NCBI GenBank assembly: GCA_902800045.1
Contig: CADCCZ010000004.1
Coordinates: forward strand, 236,029-300,028
Direction: 5' to 3'
Source: an uncultured Bacteroidia bacterium
Lineage (GTDB): Bacteria; Bacteroidota; Bacteroidia; Bacteroidales; ML635J-15
DNA: 64,000 nucleotides
Numbering within the stretch: position 1 is the stretch's first letter; each line of letters starts with the position of its first letter. Of this stretch, positions 56,063 through 64,000 are shown in pieces. Both the position numbers and the translations under genes were made by a program. The notes under the pieces were generated by a model that saw only the letters and a program-made list of their open reading frames with translations, did not search any database and was not told the origin of the DNA.

Positions 56063-59000
56063 ATGTGTGGAAATATGACAACCGATTTAGGAATATATAG
56101 GGACGCTGTCTCTACTGCTAATACATTGATTATTATGGAGAAAGGGAATCTTATTGAAAAACAGCAAATTTGCCTGGATGCTAATTCTGCAGCCTCCCGC
56201 AGCAAATTTTTACATTTTAAATCCGTTTTAACAATTCTGGCTCTCTGCCTGTGCATGGTGATGGGTGGAGAAGCATGGGGACAGACAGTTTACAAGTATG
56301 TGACTACAATTACATCTGGAAATAATTACCTGATTGTAAATAGTAATTCCGCTGGTAATAATCATGCATTGAGGGATAACAACGGAGCGGCTGATGCTAC
56401 AGTGAACATATTGGCAGGAATACCAGCCACTGGTAATGCTGTATATATATCCGACAGAGGAGATGCTACGGTATGGACTGCTACGGCTTCAAATTCAAAT
56501 TGGACTTTTAATAATAATGGAAGGTATATTAGAGCTAGTAGGAATAATGGTTTAACAATCTCTACGGATGATTCTAGACGAGTGTGGTCTTATGCTAACT
56601 CAAGTTTAAAAAATACAGATAAAGAAGTATATTTGCGATATAATAATGGGTGGTCTTGTGGTAATAGAAGTACTTATATTTATTTCTTTGAAGAAATGAC
56701 ATTGCCATCCACCACCTACACCGTTACCTACAATGCAAATGGTGGTACTGGCTCAATGACCGACACTCACAGCCCATACCCAAGCGGTGCTAATGTAACC
56801 ACTTTGGCAAATATATTCACTCCGCCGGCAGGCAAGGTTTTCAATGGTTGGAATACCAGGTCGGGTGGCAATGGAACAAGCTATGCGGAGGGTGCAACAT
56901 TTAACATAACGGCAAATACTAAGCTGTATGCACAGTGGGTGGATGTGGAATGTCCATATCTCAAATTTTCTACACTGGGGTATTCTAACGAACAGAATGT
57001 GCCAGGATCTGCAATTACGGTTTCTCCTACAGCTACAGTTTCGTTTGCTGAAGGTAGTGGCAATACGCCCAAATATTATAATAATGGTGCAAGTATAAGG
57101 GCATATAAAGGAAATACAATAACTGTGACGGCAACTGGTTCAAATGTTGTAACCTCTGTTCATATCATTTTTGCATACCAAGAACAATACAGCAACGCCA
57201 TTAGTGCTAACGTCGGCTCATATAGTAATGGTTCGTGGTCTGGTTCCGAATCATCGGTTACTTTTACCATTGGTGGCACAAATGGTCATCGTCGAATATT
57301 AGGCATTGAGGTATGTACAGAAGCAGGCGGCAGTTCTCCATGTTCATATACCGCCTCTGCCACGGTAAACGATGGTACTAATACAAATAGTTATTTGCCT
57401 GTGTATGGATATTATGTTGACGATTACCAGAGAAACCAGACTATATATACTGAAAGTCAACTTTCAAGTGAAGGCATCTCGGCTGGATGCAGTATCAACA
57501 AACTTACATATTACTTAAGTACTAGTGCTACAGGCGCATGGACGAGTGCTGTATTCAAAGTCACATTAGGTTATACTACAAATAGTTCATTTAGTACTTC
57601 TGCCTATATAACGCCCACAAGCAGCGTGGTTGTTTACACTGGTTCGCTCAATGCTACTGGCAGTACCATGGAAATAAATTTCACCACACCATTCACCTAT
57701 AGCGGAGGTAATATTATAGTGGATATTCAAGAGACGACAACAGGTACTTATAAATCAGCTAGTTTTTATGGAGTGACTAACGATGGTGCATATCCGTCTG
57801 TATATGGTTATGATAGCTCAGTGCCGTCATCTCCCTATTCCCGTTCCGGCTTTTCACCCAAAACGACTTTCGGATACACATTCAGCGGTAGCGATGCTAC
57901 AATAGCTTTCAGTCTGGTAAGCGGTACTGTGGTCAACGGTGCAAGCCAGACAATAACCTTAACCAGCAGTGTAAGTGGATTAGAAATCTATTACACAACA
58001 GACGGTAGTACACCGACATTGTCGTCGAGTCACGGCACATCTCCTCTTAATGTTCCTCTAACAGTCAATCCCGCAGCTACAATAAAAGCTTTTGCCTACG
58101 ACGATCCCGCAGGCGGTGGTTGTGGCGAATCTGCGATTTTTACAGCCAACTACACACTTTCTGACGGTTGTTCACAGGTTGGAGATGGAACAGGCTATTA
58201 TTACTATGCACCTATATATGGTAGCTCATCAGATGATTATTATTCCTACACTCAGCAAATATATACTGCTTCTGAAATTGCAGCGGCTGGCGGTGTTGCA
58301 GGTCTTGTCGAGACTCTTAAGTTCCAGTATTACGGAAGTTCGAACCTTACAATACCGCTAAACGTATATCTGGGACAGACAACGCAGTCGTCGCTTTCGT
58401 CGGCGTGGATAACCGATGCGTCGCTGCGGCAGGTGTTCTCAGGCAGCAAGACTTTCACACCCGGCTGGGTCGAGTTCGACATAAGTTCGGCAGGCTTTGT
58501 ATGGGATGGCACAAGCAACATACTAGTTGCCGTGAAGACAACATCGTATGCCGATTCTTATTATTATGGCCCATATTACTTTTACTATACGTCTGTTACT
58601 GGCGGTGCAAGATACTATTATAACAGTTCCTCCGAGGTTAGCCTCGACGGCAACAATGTGGCGACAACGTCAGGAACATCTACTTCGTATCGTCCTAATA
58701 TCAAGTTCTGTATCGATGCATGTACGCAGCCTTCTGGTTCTCTTGCATTCTCGCCAACAAGTTCCGAACTTACAGTAGGAAATACGCTAGATATCAGTAC
58801 TTTGTTGTCTAATACATTAAACAATGGCGGAACGCCGGTGGCAGGAAGCTTATCCTACACTTCTAATAATACATCGGTAGCAAGTCTCGTAGGCAGTGTA
58901 GTAACTGCCAATGCACCAGGGGCAGCAACAATAACAGTTACGTTCGTACCCGAAAGTTCTGTATATTGTCCGGTATCGACAACCTGCACGATTAATGTCC

Positions 59001-62000
59001 CCTGCAATACATATACTCTTCCTATATGCTTTGATTTTGAGGATTATGTATCAGCAAGCAATTCTATATCTTCTGATGCAGGATTGCCTGCATGCTGGAG
59101 CAGGATCTTTAGTGGCAGTTCCACTGGACATTCTCCCCATGTATATAATGGTACGTATGCTATGGATGGCAACGGTATAGTGTTTACTTCTGGAAGTAGT
59201 TCAAGTTATGGCAGTACAAACTATGTTGTTTTGCCATATATCACAGGTTTGCGTGCTGAGGATATTGTAACATTTAATGCATGGTGGGAATATTCTTCTT
59301 ATGGTACATTGACTCTTGGATATATGACCGACCCATCAAATGCCAGCACGTTTATTTCTATAGGAGAGGCAACCCCTACCTATTATTCTGGCGGTTCGGC
59401 AGCTACTGGGCAGAACGAAATGACTATACCTGCAGGCATTCCTTCTGGTGCTTATCTTGCATTCAAGTGGTATCATAATAGTACTTATTATAGTGTTGCA
59501 ATCGACAATATCTGCATAGAGCATTCTTGTACACCTATTCCAGGTACCTTTGCACTCAATACAACATCTGGTAGTGTTGTGGCGCCAGGAACTATAGATA
59601 TAAGTAGTGAGGTAAATAATGGAATCGATCAAAACCTTTACCCTGGAACATTGTCGTACAGATCGTCAAACAGCAATGTGGCCACCGTAAGTGCTGTTGG
59701 TGTGATAACAGGTGTTGCCGAGGGCGAAGCGACAATTACTGTAACCTTCACTCCTGATGATCCCGACCTTTGCAGGCGTACGGCAACATATACTTTAACT
59801 GTAACTGACGAATGCTCAAAGATTGGAACAGGCAGTTCAACTACATATAACGTGCCTCTAAATACTTTCTATGAATATACTTATACCCAGATGCTTTACA
59901 AGCAAAGTGAACTAGGTGCTGCTGGAATCATAACTTCAATAGGTTTCCAGTACGCATATTCAACACCTATTAGTGGAACGAGTGTAAAGATATATATGGT
60001 GGAAACCACAAAAACAGAGTTTTCTGGTCCTACCGACTGGGTCACAAGTGTTACCGAAAGCAATCGAGTGTATTCTGGCAACCTCAATTGTTCTTATGGT
60101 TGGAATTCTATCACTCTCGACGATCCGTTTGTATATTCTGGAACCAAAAACCTGTTGGTGGTAATAGATGATAATTCAGCATCGTATTTAACAACTTCCT
60201 ATACCTTTAATTACACAGCTACAGACTGGAATTCTGTGTTGTCGTATTACAGTCCGTCAAGCAACAAAGATAATAGTAATATAGATGGAGTATCTGCCAA
60301 TTTCTCATATTATACATATCGTCCCAATACCAAGTTCTGTAAATATTCTGGAACGTTGTACACCATAACATACAATACTTCGGCAAATTGCGACGGAGGT
60401 GTGGCAAACAGCATAGCACAAACTTATGGTGTCAGTGATTATAGTACCATGGTGACTAGTGAAGAACCTACATGTAGTACTGGTATTTTCGAGGAATGGA
60501 ACACCGAGGAGGACGGTTCAGGTTATTCTTACGGTCCAGGTGAGCCAATTACGCTTTCAGGTGACATTACATTGTATGCACAATATACAATCTGCAACTA
60601 TATTGACATTGTAAAGACCACAGCCGAACAGGGCCTTAACGACGGAGCATTGGTTAATGACGAAGGTGTTGTTGTAAATGCTAATGGCGTGCAGAAGTTT
60701 AACGTATGCAAGGATTCTAATATAAGGCTCGAAGCTCGAACAAATGACAATATGCCTGGTAACGTATCTATTACCTCCTATTCGTGGGATGTGAACCGTC
60801 ACGATGGTAATGCCCACCTTACCAGTAGCACAAATTCCATATCATATACGGTTGAAAATGCAATGGGACATGATATCCTTCTTACCGTAAATGCTTCCAA
60901 CGGATGCCGCGAGCAGATTCCAGTAAGAATTTTTGTTTCGAAAGGCCTTACTATACACGGTGACGATCCTATTGTAGGACCTATTTGTGTGGGCAGGGCA
61001 AAGGAAATCGTTGTGGGCGATCCTGCAGTTGTGAACGAACCTGTTATCGAAGTCGATAACGATGCTGTGGAAATAAAATCGTCTAAAGGTGTGGCGGAAG
61101 TCACATTTATCCCCGATGGTGAAGGGCTTCACTATGTTTCCCCTGTTACGTTCTCTGATTTCAAGGAGAGTACAGTAATTAACGAAGCTTCCAATATCGA
61201 TTATGTACGCATTAATATGGAGCACTCGCATATAGGAGATATGCAGATATCTCTAAAGTGTAGAACTCCGGAAAATGTAGAAAAGTCGGTGGTCATCCTG
61301 CCGTTTTCTGGCAGTTCTTCATATTCATGGCCATATAAGGTTATAGAATGTATGGCAAAGTACAAGAGATATGATAATGCAGGAGACGCTGGAGAATGCA
61401 GTTATGACCCTTCTAGCAGTTATACTACAGAATACAGACGTACCTATGTTATATGGAATGGTGGTAATAGTTATTCTGCAACTGGAATACGTCAGGAAGG
61501 TACTGCGTTTGACTATAATTTGACTTCAAGCGAAATGGAGGAGTATATTCAAGGAATGATACGATATGCTTCTGCTCCTGCACCTTTCTGTGATGCAGAT
61601 GATAATGGTTATGGAGATGGAAATTATTACTATGTATTTGATAGTTGGGTCAATTCTAGTTATAGTCATTATACAGATTATTATTATACATCTTCTGCAA
61701 TATCGGGTGATGACGAGTATTGGACAACAGAATTGGCTTCTTTAGGATTTGGAAGACCAAACCTTTTGGATGGCAAGGATATTTATTTGACATTGGAAGA
61801 ATACAATCCATATGGAGAAGGGTTTGACTATTGCTGGTCCAATAACGATGATTATGATTATGCGGACGGGGGCGGATATGTTTATGAAACAGTGAACCAT
61901 CGTCGTGGCGACACAAATGCCAAGACTGTAATAGAGTCGGATTTTGAAGAAAAAACGCAGTTTTACCGCCCATCAGAGGGCTTTGGAAACCTTATCGGCT

Positions 62001-64000
62001 GTAAACTTAATGGTACATGGACAATTGATGTTTACGATAATCAGGCGAAGGACAACGGCTATATATTCAATTGGGAGATAGGTCTCAAGGGAGTAGAGGA
62101 CAACTCGTGGGTATATACCGTAAGTCTCGTTCATACAGGTCTTGGCACTTGCCCTTATAGTGGCTCTAGCATAGACGACCTTGTTTCGGTAAGCGATGGC
62201 ACAAACTTCTATATTCACCCAACTATTACAAATATAGAAGGTAACAATATAACTATTCCTGATTATTCGGAGGTTCCTGTTAATTATTACGAAGGTTCTT
62301 GCCAGCTTACTTTGGTAGATGACATAGGTTGTCAGACTGAGGGCAACGGATTCAAATATCGTATTACCCAGCCTGCAGTTCCGCATTTTACAGAAAAACC
62401 TGTGTATATTTGTCTTGGTGAGACTGCTGTTGTGGAAGCTAGTCTTACAGGAACTATTACGGATGGAGATCATGCATCTTTTACGTGGTGGGAGAAGCCT
62501 TATGGTGATGCAGATTGGACTGCAGATCCTCCAGAAACTGGTATAACATCTGTTTTTTCAGCTACACCCGACCATTCTGGTGACCAGTATAGAGTCGAAA
62601 TCTACGATGGAGCGGGCTGTGGCGGTATCATAGATGATATTGTCTTCGTATCTACACCAAATGCGGTAACTGTTTCTGATTACGACTATGTATGGCGTGG
62701 TGCTACAGCAGAAAATGTCGGTGGAAATTATATTACAGATTGGAACAGCCCTGTCAATTGGTACACTAACAACAACGGAACTTTCTCAGTGGCTGACGTG
62801 GTTCCAAATAATGCTAGCAATGTGTATGTTGGTGATGCTGGTTGTCAGAACAGAGGTGAGAATACAGGTTATCCTACAACGCAGGGAGACGATGCAGATG
62901 TTCACAACCTATACATAGGAACAGGCGCAAGCGTTACCGTTCCTGCAAATAAGACTCTCAATATCGCAGGAAACCTTTATAATATAGGTGGTGAAAATGT
63001 TATAACAGGGGCAGGTACAGTAGTATTCTTTGGTAATACCAATGATGTCAATCAAGAAATTAGCAACCATATTGCATTCGGTAATGTGACATTCAATAAT
63101 AGAGGTGGAGATATAGATCCTGCAGGTAGCGTAACTATCAATGGAGCAGCAACCTTCACTAGTGGTGTGGTACTTGGCGATGTAACGTTTACCAATGGCG
63201 CATCGGTTGTCAATCCAAATAGTTTGTCATACAATAGCTTTGTGGATGGCAAGGTTACAAAGACAACTGTTTCGTCATCAAGCTTCACCTTCCCAACCGG
63301 TTCTGGTAATGTGCTTGGTACAGTAAGCGCAACACTTCCTGCAAGCAGTAGCACAGATGTAACATTTTCACATACTTCAGGTTCGGGAACATTCGAAATG
63401 CCCGAGGCAGACATGTGTGCGGGAAATAATCCGCGCCTCGATCATGTTAGCAGTCATGAATATTGGAAGGTAAATACATCATTGGATTTGAATGATGCTA
63501 CACTCAAGGTTTCGGCAGCTGACCCCGATGCTCATTTTACTCTGCCTGGTGCGACTACATTCGAAGGCAGCCATATTTATGGTGCTATATATAAGAACGG
63601 CTGTTGGGAAAATATAGGAGATTCCGATAACCCTGCTGTGGTTTCAAATGATCATACTACTATCACTGTAAGTGGGGTGGATATTCCGAGAGTGTCTTCA
63701 CGTGCTAGTGATGCACAGTGCCTAACCTTAGGTTCATCGGTTAGATCAACTTTGCTTCCTATCGAGCTTACCTCCTTCACCGCAACCTGCGATGGTCGCA
63801 AGGCACTCGTGGAGTGGACAACCGCCTCGGAGCGCAACAACGACTACTTCTCGCTCGAACGTTCGGATGATGCTATCAACTTCACCGAGATTGCCCGCAT
63901 TGCAGGCGCCGGCAACAGCATCGCTCCGCTCGACTATAGCTATACCGACTACGGCGTGCATGGCGGCGACAACTACTACCGCCTCGTACAGGTCGACTAC
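56063..64000 (+). CDS. Giant multidomain secreted protein, 3' end beyond the window
   Basis: The frame stays open for 2,646 codons to the right edge; I found no stop reading it through. Starts ATG 56063 (MCGNMTTDLGIYRD), 56075 and 56135 (MEKGNLIEKQQ) are all in frame. An unusually long N-region (about 50-75 residues) precedes the hydrophobic signal core SVLTILALCLCMVMGGEAWG. Domains seen: Listeria-Bacteroides (Flg_new-type) repeats at about 219-292 and 1433-1510; a chitobiase-type FN3 segment near 640-680; three related modules of about 150 residues starting at 427, 703 and 1251; BIG2-like Ig segments near 892-960 and 1160-1230; a proprotein-convertase-P-like region about 1706-2010; a further beta-rich part from about 2206. 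The last visible part (PIELTSFTATCDGRKALVEW, then ERNNDYFSLERSDD) is what precedes a T9SS sorting domain in related proteins. Probably a surface adhesin or matrix protein. Confidence 0.88.
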   Translation, partial: MCGNMTTDLGIYRDAVSTANTLIIMEKGNLIEKQQICLDANSAASRSKFLHFKSVLTILALCLCMVMGGEAWGQTVYKYVTTITSGNNYLIVNSNSAGNNHALRDNNGAADATVNILAGIPATGNAVYISDRGDATVWTATASNSNWTFNNNGRYIRASRNNGLTISTDDSRRVWSYANSSLKNTDKEVYLRYNNGWSCGNRSTYIYFFEEMTLPSTTYTVTYNANGGTGSMTDTHSPYPSGANVTTLANIFTPPAGKVFNGWNTRSGGNGTSYAEGATFNITANTKLYAQWVDVECPYLKFSTLGYSNEQNVPGSAITVSPTATVSFAEGSGNTPKYYNNGASIRAYKGNTITVTATGSNVVTSVHIIFAYQEQYSNAISANVGSYSNGSWSGSESSVTFTIGGTNGHRRILGIEVCTEAGGSSPCSYTASATVNDGTNTNSYLPVYGYYVDDYQRNQTIYTESQLSSEGISAGCSINKLTYYLSTSATGAWTSAVFKVTLGYTTNSSFSTSAYITPTSSVVVYTGSLNATGSTMEINFTTPFTYSGGNIIVDIQETTTGTYKSASFYGVTNDGAYPSVYGYDSSVPSSPYSRSGFSPKTTFGYTFSGSDATIAFSLVSGTVVNGASQTITLTSSVSGLEIYYTTDGSTPTLSSSHGTSPLNVPLTVNPAATIKAFAYDDPAGGGCGESAIFTANYTLSDGCSQVGDGTGYYYYAPIYGSSSDDYYSYTQQIYTASEIAAAGGVAGLVETLKFQYYGSSNLTIPLNVYLGQTTQSSLSSAWITDASLRQVFSGSKTFTPGWVEFDISSAGFVWDGTSNILVAVKTTSYADSYYYGPYYFYYTSVTGGARYYYNSSSEVSLDGNNVATTSGTSTSYRPNIKFCIDACTQPSGSLAFSPTSSELTVGNTLDISTLLSNTLNNGGTPVAGSLSYTSNNTSVASLVGSVVTANAPGAATITVTFVPESSVYCPVSTTCTINVPCNTYTLPICFDFEDYVSASNSISSDAGLPACWSRIFSGSSTGHSPHVYNGTYAMDGNGIVFTSGSSSSYGSTNYVVLPYITGLRAEDIVTFNAWWEYSSYGTLTLGYMTDPSNASTFISIGEATPTYYSGGSAATGQNEMTIPAGIPSGAYLAFKWYHNSTYYSVAIDNICIEHSCTPIPGTFALNTTSGSVVAPGTIDISSEVNNGIDQNLYPGTLSYRSSNSNVATVSAVGVITGVAEGEATITVTFTPDDPDLCRRTATYTLTVTDECSKIGTGSSTTYNVPLNTFYEYTYTQMLYKQSELGAAGIITSIGFQYAYSTPISGTSVKIYMVETTKTEFSGPTDWVTSVTESNRVYSGNLNCSYGWNSITLDDPFVYSGTKNLLVVIDDNSASYLTTSYTFNYTATDWNSVLSYYSPSSNKDNSNIDGVSANFSYYTYRPNTKFCKYSGTLYTITYNTSANCDGGVANSIAQTYGVSDYSTMVTSEEPTCSTGIFEEWNTEEDGSGYSYGPGEPITLSGDITLYAQYTICNYIDIVKTTAEQGLNDGALVNDEGVVVNANGVQKFNVCKDSNIRLEARTNDNMPGNVSITSYSWDVNRHDGNAHLTSSTNSISYTVENAMGHDILLTVNASNGCREQIPVRIFVSKGLTIHGDDPIVGPICVGRAKEIVVGDPAVVNEPVIEVDNDAVEIKSSKGVAEVTFIPDGEGLHYVSPVTFSDFKESTVINEASNIDYVRINMEHSHIGDMQISLKCRTPENVEKSVVILPFSGSSSYSWPYKVIECMAKYKRYDNAGDAGECSYDPSSSYTTEYRRTYVIWNGGNSYSATGIRQEGTAFDYNLTSSEMEEYIQGMIRYASAPAPFCDADDNGYGDGNYYYVFDSWVNSSYSHYTDYYYTSSAISGDDEYWTTELASLGFGRPNLLDGKDIYLTLEEYNPYGEGFDYCWSNNDDYDYADGGGYVYETVNHRRGDTNAKTVIESDFEEKTQFYRPSEGFGNLIGCKLNGTWTIDVYDNQAKDNGYIFNWEIGLKGVEDNSWVYTVSLVHTGLGTCPYSGSSIDDLVSVSDGTNFYIHPTITNIEGNNITIPDYSEVPVNYYEGSCQLTLVDDIGCQTEGNGFKYRITQPAVPHFTEKPVYICLGETAVVEASLTGTITDGDHASFTWWEKPYGDADWTADPPETGITSVFSATPDHSGDQYRVEIYDGAGCGGIIDDIVFVSTPNAVTVSDYDYVWRGATAENVGGNYITDWNSPVNWYTNNNGTFSVADVVPNNASNVYVGDAGCQNRGENTGYPTTQGDDADVHNLYIGTGASVTVPANKTLNIAGNLYNIGGENVITGAGTVVFFGNTNDVNQEISNHIAFGNVTFNNRGGDIDPAGSVTINGAATFTSGVVLGDVTFTNGASVVNPNSLSYNSFVDGKVTKTTVSSSSFTFPTGSGNVLGTVSATLPASSSTDVTFSHTSGSGTFEMPEADMCAGNNPRLDHVSSHEYWKVNTSLDLNDATLKVSAADPDAHFTLPGATTFEGSHIYGAIYKNGCWENIGDSDNPAVVSNDHTTITVSGVDIPRVSSRASDAQCLTLGSSVRSTLLPIELTSFTATCDGRKALVEWTTASERNNDYFSLERSDDAINFTEIARIAGAGNSIAPLDYSYTDYGVHGGDNYYRLVQVDY

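Overview
This window is a stretch of chromosome from a member of the Bacteroidota, most likely the order Bacteroidales. Three things point there. Promoters have the Bacteroidota form (TTTG, a 19-base gap, then TAnnTTTG) and true Shine-Dalgarno boxes are scarce. There are families typical of the phylum: DUF2490, DUF4956 with a VTC polyphosphate polymerase, loose-lipobox lipoproteins and type IX secretion (T9SS) sorting domains. The S10-spc-alpha ribosomal cluster lacks tuf and adk, as is usual in the phylum. Genus Bacteroides itself is less likely, because T9SS cargo is present. That placement is inference from the sequence alone.

Layout. 1-5541: a forward operon with the 3' part of a RecQ-family helicase, a lipoprotein, purD, a polytopic membrane protein and a polyprenyl synthase. 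5655-15763: single genes or small units: an MBOAT acyltransferase, methionine aminopeptidase 1, a YebC regulator, tRNA-Glu, an M23/LysM endopeptidase, L31 type B, a nitroreductase lipoprotein, CvpA, and uvrC behind a beta-helix-like lipoprotein. 15981-34960: a nearly gap-free translation locus from rpsL to rplQ, with fusA, secY, a second map, infA and rpoA, followed by eno. It includes two genes under 60 codons, rpmD and rpmJ. 35018-37588: comM/YifB and a secreted endonuclease/exonuclease/phosphatase-family enzyme on the minus strand, with a low-molecular-weight phosphatase diverging from it.

38142-44959 is a tightly packed seven-gene minus-strand operon, several junctions overlapping by 1-4 bases. 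It links a T9SS-sorted small protein, a 962-residue beta-helix Cthe_2159-like surface protein, a lipoprotein with two prealbumin-like repeats, a small secreted repeat protein, a VTC-domain polyphosphate polymerase, its DUF4956 membrane partner and a DUF2490 outer-membrane barrel. This is the best candidate for an under-described system: a polyphosphate-type polymerase tied to an envelope or surface structure.

44960-56062 is an accessory zone: an AraC regulator, a second EEP-family lipoprotein, groSL, and two secreted glycosidases (GH29 and GH3), separated by unusually repeat-rich DNA. The repeats include arrays of short hairpins, GACCTC palindromes with a 100-base duplication, two copies of a MITE-like element flanking the GH29 gene, and a 1.77-kb region with 13 copies of a GAGCC-type repeat in which TGTTGT recurs at about one helical turn.

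From 56063 to the right edge one frame stays open for 2,646 codons. It encodes the N-terminal and central parts of a giant multidomain secreted protein whose end, probably a T9SS sorting domain, lies beyond the window.
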